A program made the translations under genes and the position numbers. DNA of 64,000 nt from positions 1 through 64,000 of the forward strand of contig NZ_BMQY01000015.1 of NCBI RefSeq assembly GCF_014648355.1, read 5' to 3'. Shown piece by piece: positions 17,677-27,448 of this stretch. How positions within the stretch are numbered: position 1 is the stretch's first letter; every line of letters begins with the position of its first letter. Source of the DNA: Couchioplanes azureus (GTDB lineage Bacteria; Actinomycetota; Actinomycetes; Mycobacteriales; Micromonosporaceae). The notes beneath the pieces were generated by a model. That model saw only the letters and a list, made by a program, of their open reading frames with translations, was not told where the DNA came from and made no database searches.

Positions 17677-18699
17677 ATGAGCGAATTCCGACCCTCGCCC
17701 CCGGCGCTGGCCGCCGAGATCGCGGCGATCGCCACCCGGGCGGCGTCTCTGCCCGTACGCGCCGAGGCGCTCCTGCAGGCCGTGCAGCCGGTGATCCGGT
17801 TCGATGCCGCGCACCTGGACCTGCTCGACCCCGAGTGCCGGCTCGCCCCGTCGCTGGCCCGCCGCGGCTACCCGGCCGGCGTCGAGCGGCATCTCGACAG
17901 TCCTGCCCGCCTGCACGACCTGGAGCTCGCCGGGATACTGCGGCAACGCCGGCCCATGCGGCTGGAGGATTTGCCGGTGCCGCCGGGCGAGATCCGCCTC
18001 TGGGCGGAACACCTGCAGCCGGCCGGCTTCGGCAACGGCGTCGGTCTTCCCCTGGTCACCCCCGACGGCCGCTATCTCGGTTTGTTGTGTGCCCACACCG
18101 TGACCACCACCGGCCTGAGCGACGCCACCTGCGACCTGCTCGCCGGGCTCGCCCCGTTGCTCGCCCACGTCGTCGATCCGATGAGCACCATGACCTCGCT
18201 GGCGTCGGCGGTGACCGACGCGGTCGCCGGCGTCGTCGCCACCCGCGCCGGTGACACCGCACCCCTGCCCGGCCTGCCCGGTCACCCGCTGCTGGCCCCC
18301 GGCGCTCCCGTGCTGCGTGAGGCCGTCGACTGCCTGGACGCGGGCGACACCCACGTCACGTTCCTCACCCCGATCCATCCCCGCGGCTACCTCAGGACCA
18401 CCGTCCTCGGCAGCCAGGATCCGCCTGTCGGGCACCTCCGCGGCGTCGTGCTGTTCTCCCCGCCCGGCGATCTGCACGGCCTCACCCATCGCGACCTGAC
18501 CGTCGTCGGCATGCTGCTCGCCGGCTGGCCGCTGCAGCGCATCGCCACCCGGCTGCACCTGCCGGCCTTCGCCCTGCTCACCATCCTCGACCACATCCGC
18601 GCCGAGCTCGGCGCCCGCACCCGGGACGCGGCCGTCCTGCGCGCGGCCACCCTGGGCACGTACCTGCCTCCACGCCTCAGCCGGCGCCAGCCCGCCTGA
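17677..18699 (+). CDS. Paralogous GAF regulator with degenerate LuxR-type C-terminus
   Basis: A 340-residue divergent paralogue of the regulator at 16461-17486, collinear with it over its whole length. The GAF-like half is well conserved. In the C-terminal region the LuxR frame is still visible (LTHRDLTVVGMLLAGWPLQRIATRLHL), but the recognition helix is altered: the usual TVxxHL becomes ALLTILDHI, and surface polar residues are replaced by hydrophobic ones. DNA binding may be lost. It could act by heterodimerising with the partner, which is inference. The intergenic region of 190 bp has two CTGTACGT direct repeats at 17593 and 17612. Confidence 0.8.
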   Translation: MSEFRPSPPALAAEIAAIATRAASLPVRAEALLQAVQPVIRFDAAHLDLLDPECRLAPSLARRGYPAGVERHLDSPARLHDLELAGILRQRRPMRLEDLPVPPGEIRLWAEHLQPAGFGNGVGLPLVTPDGRYLGLLCAHTVTTTGLSDATCDLLAGLAPLLAHVVDPMSTMTSLASAVTDAVAGVVATRAGDTAPLPGLPGHPLLAPGAPVLREAVDCLDAGDTHVTFLTPIHPRGYLRTTVLGSQDPPVGHLRGVVLFSPPGDLHGLTHRDLTVVGMLLAGWPLQRIATRLHLPAFALLTILDHIRAELGARTRDAAVLRAATLGTYLPPRLSRRQPA

Positions 18700-18742
18700 G
18701 CGGCACCGCGCCGGCGCCGGCCCGGTGCGCGCGGGGTCCGGG

Positions 18743-19636
18743 CTAGCCCGCCGCACCGCGCTGTCTCCTGTGGTCTCCGCGGGCCAGCGCGGCGATGTCG
18801 GCGGCGATCCCGGGCTGCAGCGCGTTCGGCAGATCGTGGCCCATGCCGGGATGCACGACCAGCTTGGCGCCGGCGATCGCGCGCGCGGTCGCCACCCCGC
18901 CGGGCAGGCGGACCAGCGGGTCGGCACCACCGTGGACGACGAGTGCCGGCAGGCGGAGCCGGCGCAGGGCCGGGCGCCGGTCCGCCGCGGACACGACCGC
19001 CGCCAGCTGACGCCGTACGCCGGCGGGGTCGTGCGCGCGGTCGTAGCTGCGCCGGGCCATCTCTCGCAGCCATTGCTCGTCCCGGCGATACGCGGGTGAC
19101 CCGATCGCCCGGAAGGTCTCGACGACGTGCCGGGCGGCGTCCTCGCGTCCGGTGGCGGGGCGCCGCAGCAGCGCCGCCATGGCGGGTGGCCGCGGGCGCC
19201 CGATCCGGGGGGAGGGGGTGGAGGAGATCGAGGTGAGCGACCGGACCCGCTCGGGATGGCCGGTCGCCACGGTCTGCGCGATCATCCCGCCCAGCGACAC
19301 GCCGGCCACGTGGGCGCTCTCCCAGCCCAGCGCGTCCATCACGGCCAGGGCGTCCGCGGCCATGTCCGCCAGCGCGTAGCCGGGCCGGCGGCGCAGCGCG
19401 AGATCCAGCGGCGAGGGTGGCGGCAGCGCATCGAGGTGGGTCGACAGCCCGACGTCCCGGTTGTCGAACCGGGCGACCCGGAAGCCGTGCTCCGTCAGCA
19501 GGGCCCGGAAGTCCTCCGGCCAGAACAGCATCTGCAGGCCCAGGCCCATGATCAGCAGCAGCGGCTCGCCGCCGGCCGGGCCCTCGACCTCGTACGCGAT
19601 CCGCACGTCACCGTGCCGGGCGAAGTTCTCCGTCAT
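18743..19636 (-). CDS. Alpha/beta-fold hydrolase
   Basis: A 297-residue soluble hydrolase. The nucleophile elbow is GVSLGG with Ser114. The oxyanion region is LLIMGLGLQM, and a late His lies in VVHPGMGHDLP. This pattern (MTENFARHGDVRIAYEVEG, RFDNRDVGLSTHLD) is typical of the large actinobacterial family annotated as alpha/beta hydrolase or TAP-like esterase. The ATG at 19636 has no ribosome-binding site but is preceded by CAGGCT six bases upstream, suggesting a leaderless message. It is convergent with the GAF regulator gene. Confidence 0.9.
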   Translation of the reverse strand: MTENFARHGDVRIAYEVEGPAGGEPLLLIMGLGLQMLFWPEDFRALLTEHGFRVARFDNRDVGLSTHLDALPPPSPLDLALRRRPGYALADMAADALAVMDALGWESAHVAGVSLGGMIAQTVATGHPERVRSLTSISSTPSPRIGRPRPPAMAALLRRPATGREDAARHVVETFRAIGSPAYRRDEQWLREMARRSYDRAHDPAGVRRQLAAVVSAADRRPALRRLRLPALVVHGGADPLVRLPGGVATARAIAGAKLVVHPGMGHDLPNALQPGIAADIAALARGDHRRQRGAAG

Positions 19637-19700
19637 GCCCCGAGCCTGCCGCACCCACCGCCCCGGCGCACCTGCGCGGAAGCGTACACATGCGAGGGTG

Positions 19701-19722
19701 CCCGGCCGGTGCACCGGCCGGG
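19701..19722 (-). terminator. 22-bp perfect palindrome, likely terminator of the DoxX gene
   Basis: A perfect palindrome forms a CCCGGCCGG / CCGGCCGGG stem around TGCA. It begins 10 bp after the stop of the minus-strand DoxX gene. The position favours termination over an operator role, although the hydrolase gene starts 65 bp further on. Confidence 0.65.
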
Positions 19723-19731
19723 CGATCGGGC

Positions 19732-20316
19732 TCAGATGAGCCAGCGGTTCTTCTGCACGAAGGGCAGTCGTGCCCACCGCCGGCCCAGGCCCCAGGTGTG
19801 CCCGGCGTAGGTGAGGGCGAGCACGACGGCGACGATGGCGTAGATGACGTGGTAGTCGACGAGGGGGTTGGTGGATCCGCTCGGCTTGCCGGCCGCGGTG
19901 TGCTGGGCGAGCGGCCATTCGGCCGCCCACATCAGGGCCATCATCGCGGTGGCGGCGCCGGCGGCGAGACGCATGCCGATGCCGAGGACCAGGGCGAGGC
20001 CGATGCCGAGCAGGCCGAGCATGAATCCCCAGTCGGCCCAGGCGTCGCCGGCGATGGCGTGGAAGAAGCCGTCGAGGGGTCCGACGTCGACGCTGGACAG
20101 GAAGCCCTTGGTGGGTGATCCGCCGTTGATCCAGGCGCGGGCGGAGGGCGTGGCGTAGCCCAGGCCGAAGGTCTTGTCCAGGAACGCCCACAGGAACACG
20201 AGGCCTGTGGAGATGCGCAGCACGGCGAGGGCACGGGCGGCGCCGGTGGTGAGCATGGAGCCCGGTGCCGGAAGCTCGTCGAGGTGTGTCGTCCGGGTAC
20301 GGTCGATGGTCGTCAT
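19732..20316 (-). CDS. DoxX family membrane protein
   Basis: 194 residues from the ATG at 20316, which follows GAGGAGAAGCC. The frame continues 45 codons upstream without a ribosome-binding site. Four hydrophobic helices are visible (ARALAVLRISTGLVFLWAF; MLGLLGIGLALVLGIGM; AAGAATAMMALMWAAEWP; HVIYAIVAVVLALTYAG). The FLWAFLDKTFGLGY and DYHVIYAIVA segments match DoxX, a family that includes thiosulfate:quinone oxidoreductase subunits and redox-stress proteins. It is the gene downstream of the MarR regulator on the same strand, 107 bp away. Confidence 0.88.
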   Translation of the reverse strand: MTTIDRTRTTHLDELPAPGSMLTTGAARALAVLRISTGLVFLWAFLDKTFGLGYATPSARAWINGGSPTKGFLSSVDVGPLDGFFHAIAGDAWADWGFMLGLLGIGLALVLGIGMRLAAGAATAMMALMWAAEWPLAQHTAAGKPSGSTNPLVDYHVIYAIVAVVLALTYAGHTWGLGRRWARLPFVQKNRWLI

Positions 20317-20423
20317 GGCTTCTCCTCGGTCGCTCTCTTCGGTGCCGACTCTGCTCCGATGGGGCGATGTGCACCTGAGGACAAGCACCCGACTGGGAAG
20401 GACCAAAGTCCCGTCCGGGTAGG

Positions 20424-20900
20424 TCAGTCCGACGGCTCGCCGCCGGCCCACTGCTTGTAGATCTCCGTGGCGCCGGTGAGGTAGCGCAGCACGGCGGCGC
20501 GATCGGTGGGCGGCATGCCGGCGGCCAGGTCGTTGAACGCGGAGATGAGCGACCCGAGGTGCTTGCGCACCTCCTGGACCGCGGCCTGGGACGGCTCCAG
20601 CCGCACCCGGCGCCGGTCGGCGAGGTCGCGGCGCCGCTCGACGTGGCCGGCGCGTTCCAGGCGGTCGACGAGCTCGGTCGTCGCCGCCGGGGAGATGCCC
20701 AGCCGGGCCGCGAGCTCGCCGGGTCCGAGGGGCTGCCGGGCGAACGCCAGGTGCTCGATCGCGCTGAGGTCGGTGGAATGCAGCTGCATCCGCCGCCCCA
20801 GCGTGAGACCGAAGTCGAGCATGACGGTGCGCAGGTCCCGCAGGGCGGCGGTCTCCGGCTCGACTCGCGGCGACCCCGCCGGCCGAACCTGATCTGTCAC
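20424..20900 (-). CDS. MarR-family transcriptional regulator
   Basis: A 158-residue winged-helix regulator. The helix-turn-helix is LGPGELAARLGISPAATTELVDRLERAGHVERR, followed by the wing DLADRRRVRLEPS (the conserved DxRxxxxxLT-type wing). Start is GTG at 20900, with no ribosome-binding site and TAGGCT 6 bases upstream, so it is probably leaderless. It is divergent from an MMPL exporter gene 76 bp away. The classic arrangement is a MarR repressor controlling an efflux pump and itself, relieved by a small ligand. Confidence 0.93.
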   Translation of the reverse strand: MTDQVRPAGSPRVEPETAALRDLRTVMLDFGLTLGRRMQLHSTDLSAIEHLAFARQPLGPGELAARLGISPAATTELVDRLERAGHVERRRDLADRRRVRLEPSQAAVQEVRKHLGSLISAFNDLAAGMPPTDRAAVLRYLTGATEIYKQWAGGEPSD

Positions 20901-20924
20901 GTCCCGAGCCTACCAGCCGGAAAG

Positions 20925-20962
20925 TTCGGCCGTATAATAATTCGGCAGCCGAAGGATTCGGC
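20925..20962. promoter_or_regulatory. Candidate MarR operator: three TTCGGC repeats at 16-bp spacing with a palindrome
   Basis: TTCGGC occurs at 20925, 20941 and 20957, exactly 16 bp apart. The middle copy forms a perfect palindrome, TTCGGC-A-GCCGAA (20941-20953). A TATAAT-like box (20933-20938) for the exporter lies between the first two, and the TAGGCT box of marR lies just beyond on the other strand. A dimeric repressor here would block both promoters. Binding is inferred from the sequence. Confidence 0.6.
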
Positions 20963-20976
20963 GGGTGGGAGGACCG

Positions 20977-23073
20977 ATGGAGGCGCTCGCCAGATTCGTG
21001 TCGGGACGCGTGACCGCCTGGATCGTCCTCGCGCTCGGCGCCGGGCTGATCGGCGCGCTCTTCGTGCTGCTCCCCGCCGCGGGGCAGGCGCCGCCGCCGG
21101 CCTCCGGGCTACCCGCATCCAGCGAGGCCCGGCAGGTGTCGCGGCTGCTGGAGGACTTCCCCGGCGCGGACCGGACCGCCGCGGTGCTCGTGTTCCACCG
21201 CGACTCCGGTCTCACCGAGGCCGACCGGGCCGCGATCACCGGCCGGGCGCAGGTCCTCGCCGGACGGGCGGCGGCACCGCAGGCGGTCCGGCCGCGGTTC
21301 AGCGACGCGGGCGACGCCGCTCTGGTCCTGGTGCCCCTCGAGGCGGCGGCCGTGGACGCCGACGTCGACGGCGTCGCCGAACGGCTCCGGGCGCAGGCCC
21401 GTGCCGGCCTGCCGGACGGCCTCACCGCGCAACTGACGGGTCCGGTGGGCTTTCGCGCCGACATCACCAACGCCTTCGCCGGTACGGACGTCACGCTGCT
21501 GGCGGTCACCGCGCTCGTCGTCGCCGTACTGCTGATCGTCACCTACCGCAGTCCGCTGCTGTGGATCGTCCCGCTCGCCGTCGTCGGTGCCGCCGACGGG
21601 CTCGCCCGCCTCGTCGTGGCAGCGCTCGCGGACCGGTTCGACATCGCCGTCGACGCGTCCACCTTCGGCATCCAGTCGGTGCTCGTCTTCGGCGCGGGCA
21701 CCAACTACGCGATGCTGCTCATCGCCCGCTACCGGGAGGAACTCGTCCGCAACGCCGACCGGCACGACGCCATGCGGATCGCCGTACGGTCGGCCGGCCC
21801 GACGATCGCGGCCAGCGGCGGCACGGTCGCGCTCAGCCTGCTCACGCTCCTGTTCGCCGAGCTCGCCGGCAGCCGCGCGCTGGGCTTCGCGTGCGCGCTC
21901 GGCGTGGTCGTCGCCATCCTGGTCGCGGTGCTGCTGCTGCCCGCCGCGCTCGCGGTGTTCGGCCGCGGGCTCTTCTGGCCCTTCGTGCCGCGGCACGACC
22001 CCGCCGCCGCGGACACCACCCGGGGCGGCGTGTGGCAGCGCATCGGCCGGGGGGTCGCGCGCCGGCCGCGTACCGTCGTCGCGGTCTGCCTCGTCGTCCT
22101 CGCGGTCGCGTCGCTCGGCCTGACGGGCATCCGCTCCGGGCTGTCGCAGACGGAACAGCTGCTCGGCGACCCGGAGAGCGTACGAGCGCAGCGGGTGCTC
22201 GACCGGGCCTTCCCCGCAGGGGTCTCCAGCCAGACCATCGTGCTCGCGCCCGCGTCCGCCGCGGACCAGGCCGCGTCGATCGCCAGGAGCGTGGCGGGCG
22301 TCGCCGCCGTCCGCACCGGGCCCACCGCGAACGAACGGACCGAGCTCGACCTGACCCTCGGCGGCGCGCCCGGCACGGCCGCCGCCTTCACCACCATCAG
22401 GGCGCTGCGCGACGCCTACGAGCGCGCCCCCGGCCCGGTAGGCTCCACGCTGGTCGGCGGCACCGACGCCACGGCGCTCGACGAGCGCGACGCGATGCGA
22501 CGCGACCAGCGCATCGTGATCCCGGCGATCCTCGTCGTCGTGCTCCTGATCCTGACCGTGCTGCTGCGCTCGCTCGTGGCGCCCGTGCTGCTGCTCGTCA
22601 GCGTGCTGGCCACCTACGCCGCGAGTCTCGGATTGGGCAACCTGCTCTTCCGGAACGTCTTCGGCTTCCCGGCGTTCGACACCCCGGTGCCGCTCTACTC
22701 GTTCCTCTTCCTCGTCGCGCTCGGCGTCGACTACAACATCTTCCTCACCGCCCGTGCCCGCGAGGAGCGGGCTCGGCGCGGCACCCGCGAAGGCATGATC
22801 GTCGCGCTCGGCGCCACCGGAGGCGTGATCACGAGCGCGGGCGTCCTGCTGGCCGCCGTGTTCGTCGTCCTCGGCGTGCTGCCGGTCGTGGCCCTCGCCC
22901 AGAACGGCACGCTCGTCTGCATCGGCGTCCTCATCGACACCCTGCTCGTCCGCACCCTGCTCGTGCCGGCACTCGCGTTCCTCACCGGCGACACCTTCTG
23001 GTGGCCGTCACGGCGGCCGCAGACGCCGGCGCCCGCGGGTTCGCCACCCGTCGCGGCGCTCGATCCCGCGTGA
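20977..23073 (+). CDS. MMPL/RND-family exporter
   Basis: 698 residues from the ATG at 20977, which has GGGAGGA upstream (a GTG at 20965 is a weaker choice). The layout is typical of MMPL: helix 1, an extracytoplasmic domain (about 45-160), a block of five helices, then a repeat of the same after about residue 370. Diagnostic segments are GAGTNYAMLLIARYREEL in the first half and VALGVDYNIFLTARAREE in the second, both carrying residues of the proton-relay helix. These pumps export lipids, drugs or antibiotics using proton-motive force. Regulation by the divergent MarR gene is likely. Confidence 0.93.
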   Translation: MEALARFVSGRVTAWIVLALGAGLIGALFVLLPAAGQAPPPASGLPASSEARQVSRLLEDFPGADRTAAVLVFHRDSGLTEADRAAITGRAQVLAGRAAAPQAVRPRFSDAGDAALVLVPLEAAAVDADVDGVAERLRAQARAGLPDGLTAQLTGPVGFRADITNAFAGTDVTLLAVTALVVAVLLIVTYRSPLLWIVPLAVVGAADGLARLVVAALADRFDIAVDASTFGIQSVLVFGAGTNYAMLLIARYREELVRNADRHDAMRIAVRSAGPTIAASGGTVALSLLTLLFAELAGSRALGFACALGVVVAILVAVLLLPAALAVFGRGLFWPFVPRHDPAAADTTRGGVWQRIGRGVARRPRTVVAVCLVVLAVASLGLTGIRSGLSQTEQLLGDPESVRAQRVLDRAFPAGVSSQTIVLAPASAADQAASIARSVAGVAAVRTGPTANERTELDLTLGGAPGTAAAFTTIRALRDAYERAPGPVGSTLVGGTDATALDERDAMRRDQRIVIPAILVVVLLILTVLLRSLVAPVLLLVSVLATYAASLGLGNLLFRNVFGFPAFDTPVPLYSFLFLVALGVDYNIFLTARAREERARRGTREGMIVALGATGGVITSAGVLLAAVFVVLGVLPVVALAQNGTLVCIGVLIDTLLVRTLLVPALAFLTGDTFWWPSRRPQTPAPAGSPPVAALDPA

Positions 23074-23190
23074 CCCACGTCAGCCGGTGCGCTTCGGTAG
23101 TCTGGGACAGCAGGTCCGATCCGTGGACACGAACGCGGCGGCAACCGGAGGCAGCGTGAGGCCGTCACGACGCGGCGCGGCGAGAGCCCC

Positions 23191-25996
23191 GTGAGCGGGA
23201 ACGTCGTCGGGGACGGCGGGTCCCACCGGAGCGGCCCGGCATCGACGTGGGCGGCCGAGCTGGTGTCGGCCAGCGCGGACGGCGTCTTCCTGGCCGACGA
23301 CGACGGCGTCGTGGTGGAAGTGAACGACGCGTGGACGCGCATGCTCGGCTACGGGCGGGACGGAACCCCGTATCCCCCGCCGTACCCGTGGTGGCCGGTC
23401 GGCGACGACGATCCGGACGCCCGGGCGCAGGTGGACGCCGCGCTGGCTCATCTGCTCGGCGAGGGAAGTGGGACCTACGAGGTGCCGCTGCAGCATCGCG
23501 ACGGCCGGCGGCTATGGGCGTCGATCTCCGTGACGTCGGTGTCGGACCCCGCGACCGGACGCGCGATGCTGGTCGGCACGGTCCGCGACGTCACCCAGGA
23601 ACGGGCGGCCCGGCTGCGGCAGCAGGAAGTATCCGTACTGACGCAGCATCTGACCGAAGCGGCGTCCGTGGATGCCGTCCTCGCCGTCCTGGTGAAGGGG
23701 CTGGGCGCCCTCTTCCACGGCCGGGCGCACGTGACGGCCGCCGACGCCCGTCGACCGGCGGACCCCGCCCACACCAGGCGCTGGACCGAACGCGGCTCGC
23801 CGGCCGGCGCCGCCGTACCGGGGATCGGTGCCGCGCTGCGCACGGAGTCGCGACGGTGGGACGTCTGGATCGCCTTCGACCAGCCGCGGCGCGTCGGCTC
23901 GGACGAGCACTTGATCCTCGGGCTGCTCACCGCGGCCGCCGGCCAGGCGCTCCAGCGTGTCGAGACCGCCGAGTCCCAGGCCACCATCACGGCGGATCTG
24001 CGCCGGGCGGCTGCCACCGCGGCGCAGGAGGCGCAGACATGGCGCGCGGAGGCGGCAGCGCGGGAACGGCAGATCCGCGCAGAGCGCCGGTTCCGCTCAC
24101 TGGTGGAAGCCGTCAACGCCGTCGTCTGGTCACACAGCCCCGACGGCTCGGTGACCGATCCGCAGCCCTCCTTCGCCGCCTGGACCGGGCAGGCGTGGCC
24201 GCATCACGGTGGACTCGGATGGCTCGAGATGGTCCACGCCGACGACCGGGACCGGGTCCGCCGCCTGTGGCGCGACGGCACCGCCGCGGCCGGCGAACGG
24301 GAGATCCAGCACCGCCTCTGGCACGCGCACACCGGCGCGTACCGCACCGTCGTCAGCCGTGCCGCCGCGATCCGGGCCGAGGACGGCGCGGTCGTCGAGT
24401 GGCTGGAGACGATCACCGACATCCACGACCGGGTGGCCGCCGAGCAGCAGGCCCAGCATGCCGCCGCCATCGTCGACGCGATCCTTCAGGCGTCGCCGGT
24501 CGGCTTCGGCTGGGCCGATCCGGACCTGCGGCTGCGGCACGTCAACCCGGCCCTGTGCCGGATCAACGGCCTGGAACGGGACCGGCACCTCGGGCGGCGC
24601 CCGACCGACCTGTGGGGCGAGCCGGGTCGTCGCATCGAGGACGCCATGCGGCGCGCCCTGGCCGACGGCCCGGTGACCGGCGTGGAGTTCACCGCACCCG
24701 ACGGCGACACCGGCCGGCTGTTGCACCGGGTGGCCAGCTACATTCCCATCCGCATCGCCGGCTCGGCCGAGCAGGTCGGCGTCGGCTTCATCGTCGTGGA
24801 CGTCACCGAGCGCACCCGTCTGCTCCAGGCGCTCGGCGAGCAACGAACCCGGTACGAGCGGCTGGCCGCCATGGACGTGCTCGCCGTGTTCGGCGGCGTC
24901 GACGAGGCCATCACCGAAGCCAACGACGCGTTCCTGACCATGCTGGGCTACAGCCGGGACGAGCTCCACGGCGGTGCGCTGCGGTGGCCGGATCTCACAC
25001 CGCCCGGCTGGGAGGACGCCGACGCCCGGTCTCTCGACGAGCTCTCCGTCAGCGGACGTGCCACGGCCTTTCCGAAGGAGTACCTGCACCGTGACGGCCG
25101 GCGGGTGCCCGTGCTCATCGGCGTGGTCGCGCTCGAGCGCAAACCCCTGCGGTGGCTGGCGTACGCCGCCGACCTCACCGCCGAACGGTCCGCGCAGGCG
25201 CAGTCGCGGCTCTTCCAGGCCCTGGTGGAACGCTCCGGCGACCTCGTCGCCGTGGCAGGCGCCGACGGCTCTCTGCGCTACCTCAACCCCGCAGGCTCGG
25301 CCCTGATCGGCGGCACCAGGCCGGCGAACCTCACCGACCTCGCCGACGAGCAGGTACGCCGGGAATGGCGGGAGTCGCTGCTGCCCGCCGTGCTGCGGAC
25401 CGGACAGCACCGTACGGAGACCCGGCTGTCCCGCCGGGACACGGACGGTGCCGTCGATGTCGACCTGCAGGCGTTCACGGTGGCCGGCGACGCCGCCGGT
25501 GAGACGGCTCTGGCCGTCGTGGCCCGTGACATGACCGAGCGGCAGCGGTCGGTGCGTCGAGCCCACGCTCTCGCACGGTTCGCGGCTGCCCTCAGTTCCG
25601 CCGCCGACACGGCCGCCGTCGCCGCCGCGGTGAGTCGGCTGGCGCCCGCGGTGCTCGATGCCCGCGCCGCCGCGATCACCCTGGAGGACGAGCCCGAAGC
25701 GACCGGGCCCACCGGCGCGCGGAGCCGGATCCCCCTGTGCCACGGCACCGACAGCTCGGCCCCCGCCCTGCTCATCCGCTGGGACTCGCCGGTCGGCGAT
25801 GGCGCGGTCCGCAGCCTGCTGCACACCGTCGCGGAACTCACCCGTCAGGCGCTGGAGCGAAGCCAGTTGATCGCCTCCACCACCGCGATGGCCGAGCTGG
25901 CCGCCAGGCTCAGCGTCACGCGCACGCCGGCCGATGCGGCCGAGGTCATTCTCGACGCGGTGCCGGCCGTTCTGCGCGCGACGGTGCCGGTCCTTG
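23191..25996 (+). CDS. Multi-PAS/GAF sensor part of a SpoIIE-type phosphatase (frameshifted from 25997-27448)
   Basis: The GTG start has CGAGAG upstream. About 935 residues carry a PAS domain (about 20-130), a GAF (140-250), four further PAS domains (about 290-410, 420-550, 560-670, 680-790; note HVNPALCRINGLERDRHLGR and EANDAFLTMLGYSRDEL), a GAF (800-890) and the beginning of another. Protein-like sequence then stops at ATVPVL (about base 25995). The same frame stays open to 27222 but reads as low-complexity Arg/Pro/Gly text, whereas frame +2 continues the GAF and enters a phosphatase. Removing one G from the GG at 25996-25997 would restore one protein of about 1,418 residues. It may be a genuine mutation or a sequence error. 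Confidence 0.85.
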
Positions 25997-27448
25997 GTAC
26001 GCCAGGACGGCGACCGGATTCAGCTGCACCGCCGCGCAGTACCGGAAGGTCGGGATCCCGCCGGCGGCGGACCGGCGGAAGCAGACGCGAGCCCGATCAT
26101 CGAGGCGGTCCGGACCGGCCGGAAAGCCGTGCCGGCGGACGGCGACGCCCCCGTCGCGCTGCCCCTGCACGACTCCGAGGGCCGTCCTGTCGCGGCTCTT
26201 GCACTCGACTGGGCAGGCGCCCGGCGGTTGAGTGCCGCCGACCACGCCGCCCTCGCCACAGTCGCCGACCTGTGCGAGCAGACGCTCGAACGCACCCGTC
26301 TGGTGGCCGCCGAACACCAGCTGGTCACCCGGCTCGCGGCCCGTCTGCACCCCACCGCGCCCGCCATTCCCGACGGCTTGGACATCGCCCTGCGCTACCG
26401 GCCCGCCATGACCGGTCTGCACCTCGGCGGAGACTGGTACGACCTCATCCCGCTGGCCGGCAACCGCCTCGCGATCGTCGTCGGCGATGTCGTGGGACAT
26501 CACATCGAGGCCGCCGCGGACATGGCGCAACTCCGTACGGTCATCAACACGCTGATCCGCCTGGAGGTGCCGCCGGAGAAACTGTTCGCGCGCTTCACGG
26601 CCCTGCTCGGCCGCAACTTCTGGGGCACCGCCGTGGTCGTGCTCATCGACCCCGCCGAAGGGCGCGCCGACATGGTGGGTGCCGGCCACCCCGCGCCGGT
26701 CCTCGTCCGTGCGGGACGGCCGCCGGCCGGTCTCGTCCTCGAGCGCAACCCGCCGCTGGGACTCATCCAGGCGGACTGCCGGGTCACCTCCGTGGCGATC
26801 GGCCCCGGCGACACACTGCTGCTCTTCACCGACGGCCTGATCGAGCGGCGCGACCGCACCTACGACGACGGCGTGGCCGAGCTGCACCGGCGGATCGCCG
26901 CCGCCCCGGCCCATGCCACCGCCGACACCCTGGCCGACACCGTGCTCACCGCGACCACCGGCGGCGAGGACGACCAGGCGCTCGTGATCGTGCGGTTCCG
27001 CGCCGCCGGCGACCGCACGCTGCTGCGGACCACCTTCACCGCCGAGGACATCAGCGACCTGCGCCGCACCGCCCAACGATGCGCGGTCGGGGCGGGCCTG
27101 GCGCCACCGAAGCTCGACGACTTCACCGTCGCCGTCTACGAACTGCTCACCAACGCCGTCCGCCACGGTTCCGGCGGCGGCGAGCTGCACCTGCGGATCT
27201 CCGAGGCCACGCTGCTGTGTGACGTCACTGACAACGGACCCGGCCTGCCCGGCCTGCCCGGCACCTCGCCATCTATGCCGATGCCGCCGAGTCCCGACAG
27301 CGTCGGTGGCCGGGGACTGTGGCTGGTCCGGAACCTCACCGACGGGATCCAGGTACACCCCACCGCGTCCGGCACCTGCCTCACCATGATGATGCACCTC
27401 ACGGAGCCGCGAGGAACCACGTGTGAAGATGTCGCCGGCCGCCCGTGA
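25997..27448 (+). CDS. SpoIIE/PP2C phosphatase and HATPase module, C-terminal half of the frameshifted protein
   Basis: This frame continues the GAF domain (VRQDGDRIQLHRR), then a SpoIIE-type PP2C phosphatase with metal-binding segments GGDWYDLIPL and VGDVVGHHIEAAADMAQ, FTDGLIERRD and GGEDDQALVIVRF, and ends in an RsbW-like HATPase domain (VYELLTNAVRHG, VTDNGPGLPG, GGRGLWLVRNLTDG). Such proteins set partner-switching cascades by dephosphorylating STAS anti-anti-sigma factors and, through the kinase-like domain, binding or phosphorylating them. An in-frame ATG at 25934 exists, but the residues between it and 25997 look like out-of-frame text, so independent translation is doubtful. A STAS protein is encoded at 54689 in this window; no link is shown. 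Confidence 0.85.
   Translation, partial: VRQDGDRIQLHRRAVPEGRDPAGGGPAEADASPIIEAVRTGRKAVPADGDAPVALPLHDSEGRPVAALALDWAGARRLSAADHAALATVADLCEQTLERTRLVAAEHQLVTRLAARLHPTAPAIPDGLDIALRYRPAMTGLHLGGDWYDLIPLAGNRLAIVVGDVVGHHIEAAADMAQLRTVINTLIRLEVPPEKLFARFTALLGRNFWGTAVVVLIDPAEGRADMVGAGHPAPVLVRAGRPPAGLVLERNPPLGLIQADCRVTSVAIGPGDTLLLFTDGLIERRDRTYDDGVAELHRRIAAAPAHATADTLADTVLTATTGGEDDQALVIVRFRAAGDRTLLRTTFTAEDISDLRRTAQRCAVGAGLAPPKLDDFTVAVYELLTNAVRHGSGGGELHLRISEATLLCDVTDNGPGLPGLPGTSPSMPMPPSPDSVGGRGLWLVRNLTDGIQVHPTASGTCLTMMMHLTEPRGTTCEDVAGRP

Noticed and set aside
20559..23159. 866-codon plus frame overlapping the MarR and MMPL genes
   Set aside because: Arg/Pro/Gly-rich composition in the wrong frame of the MMPL exporter; no start signal.
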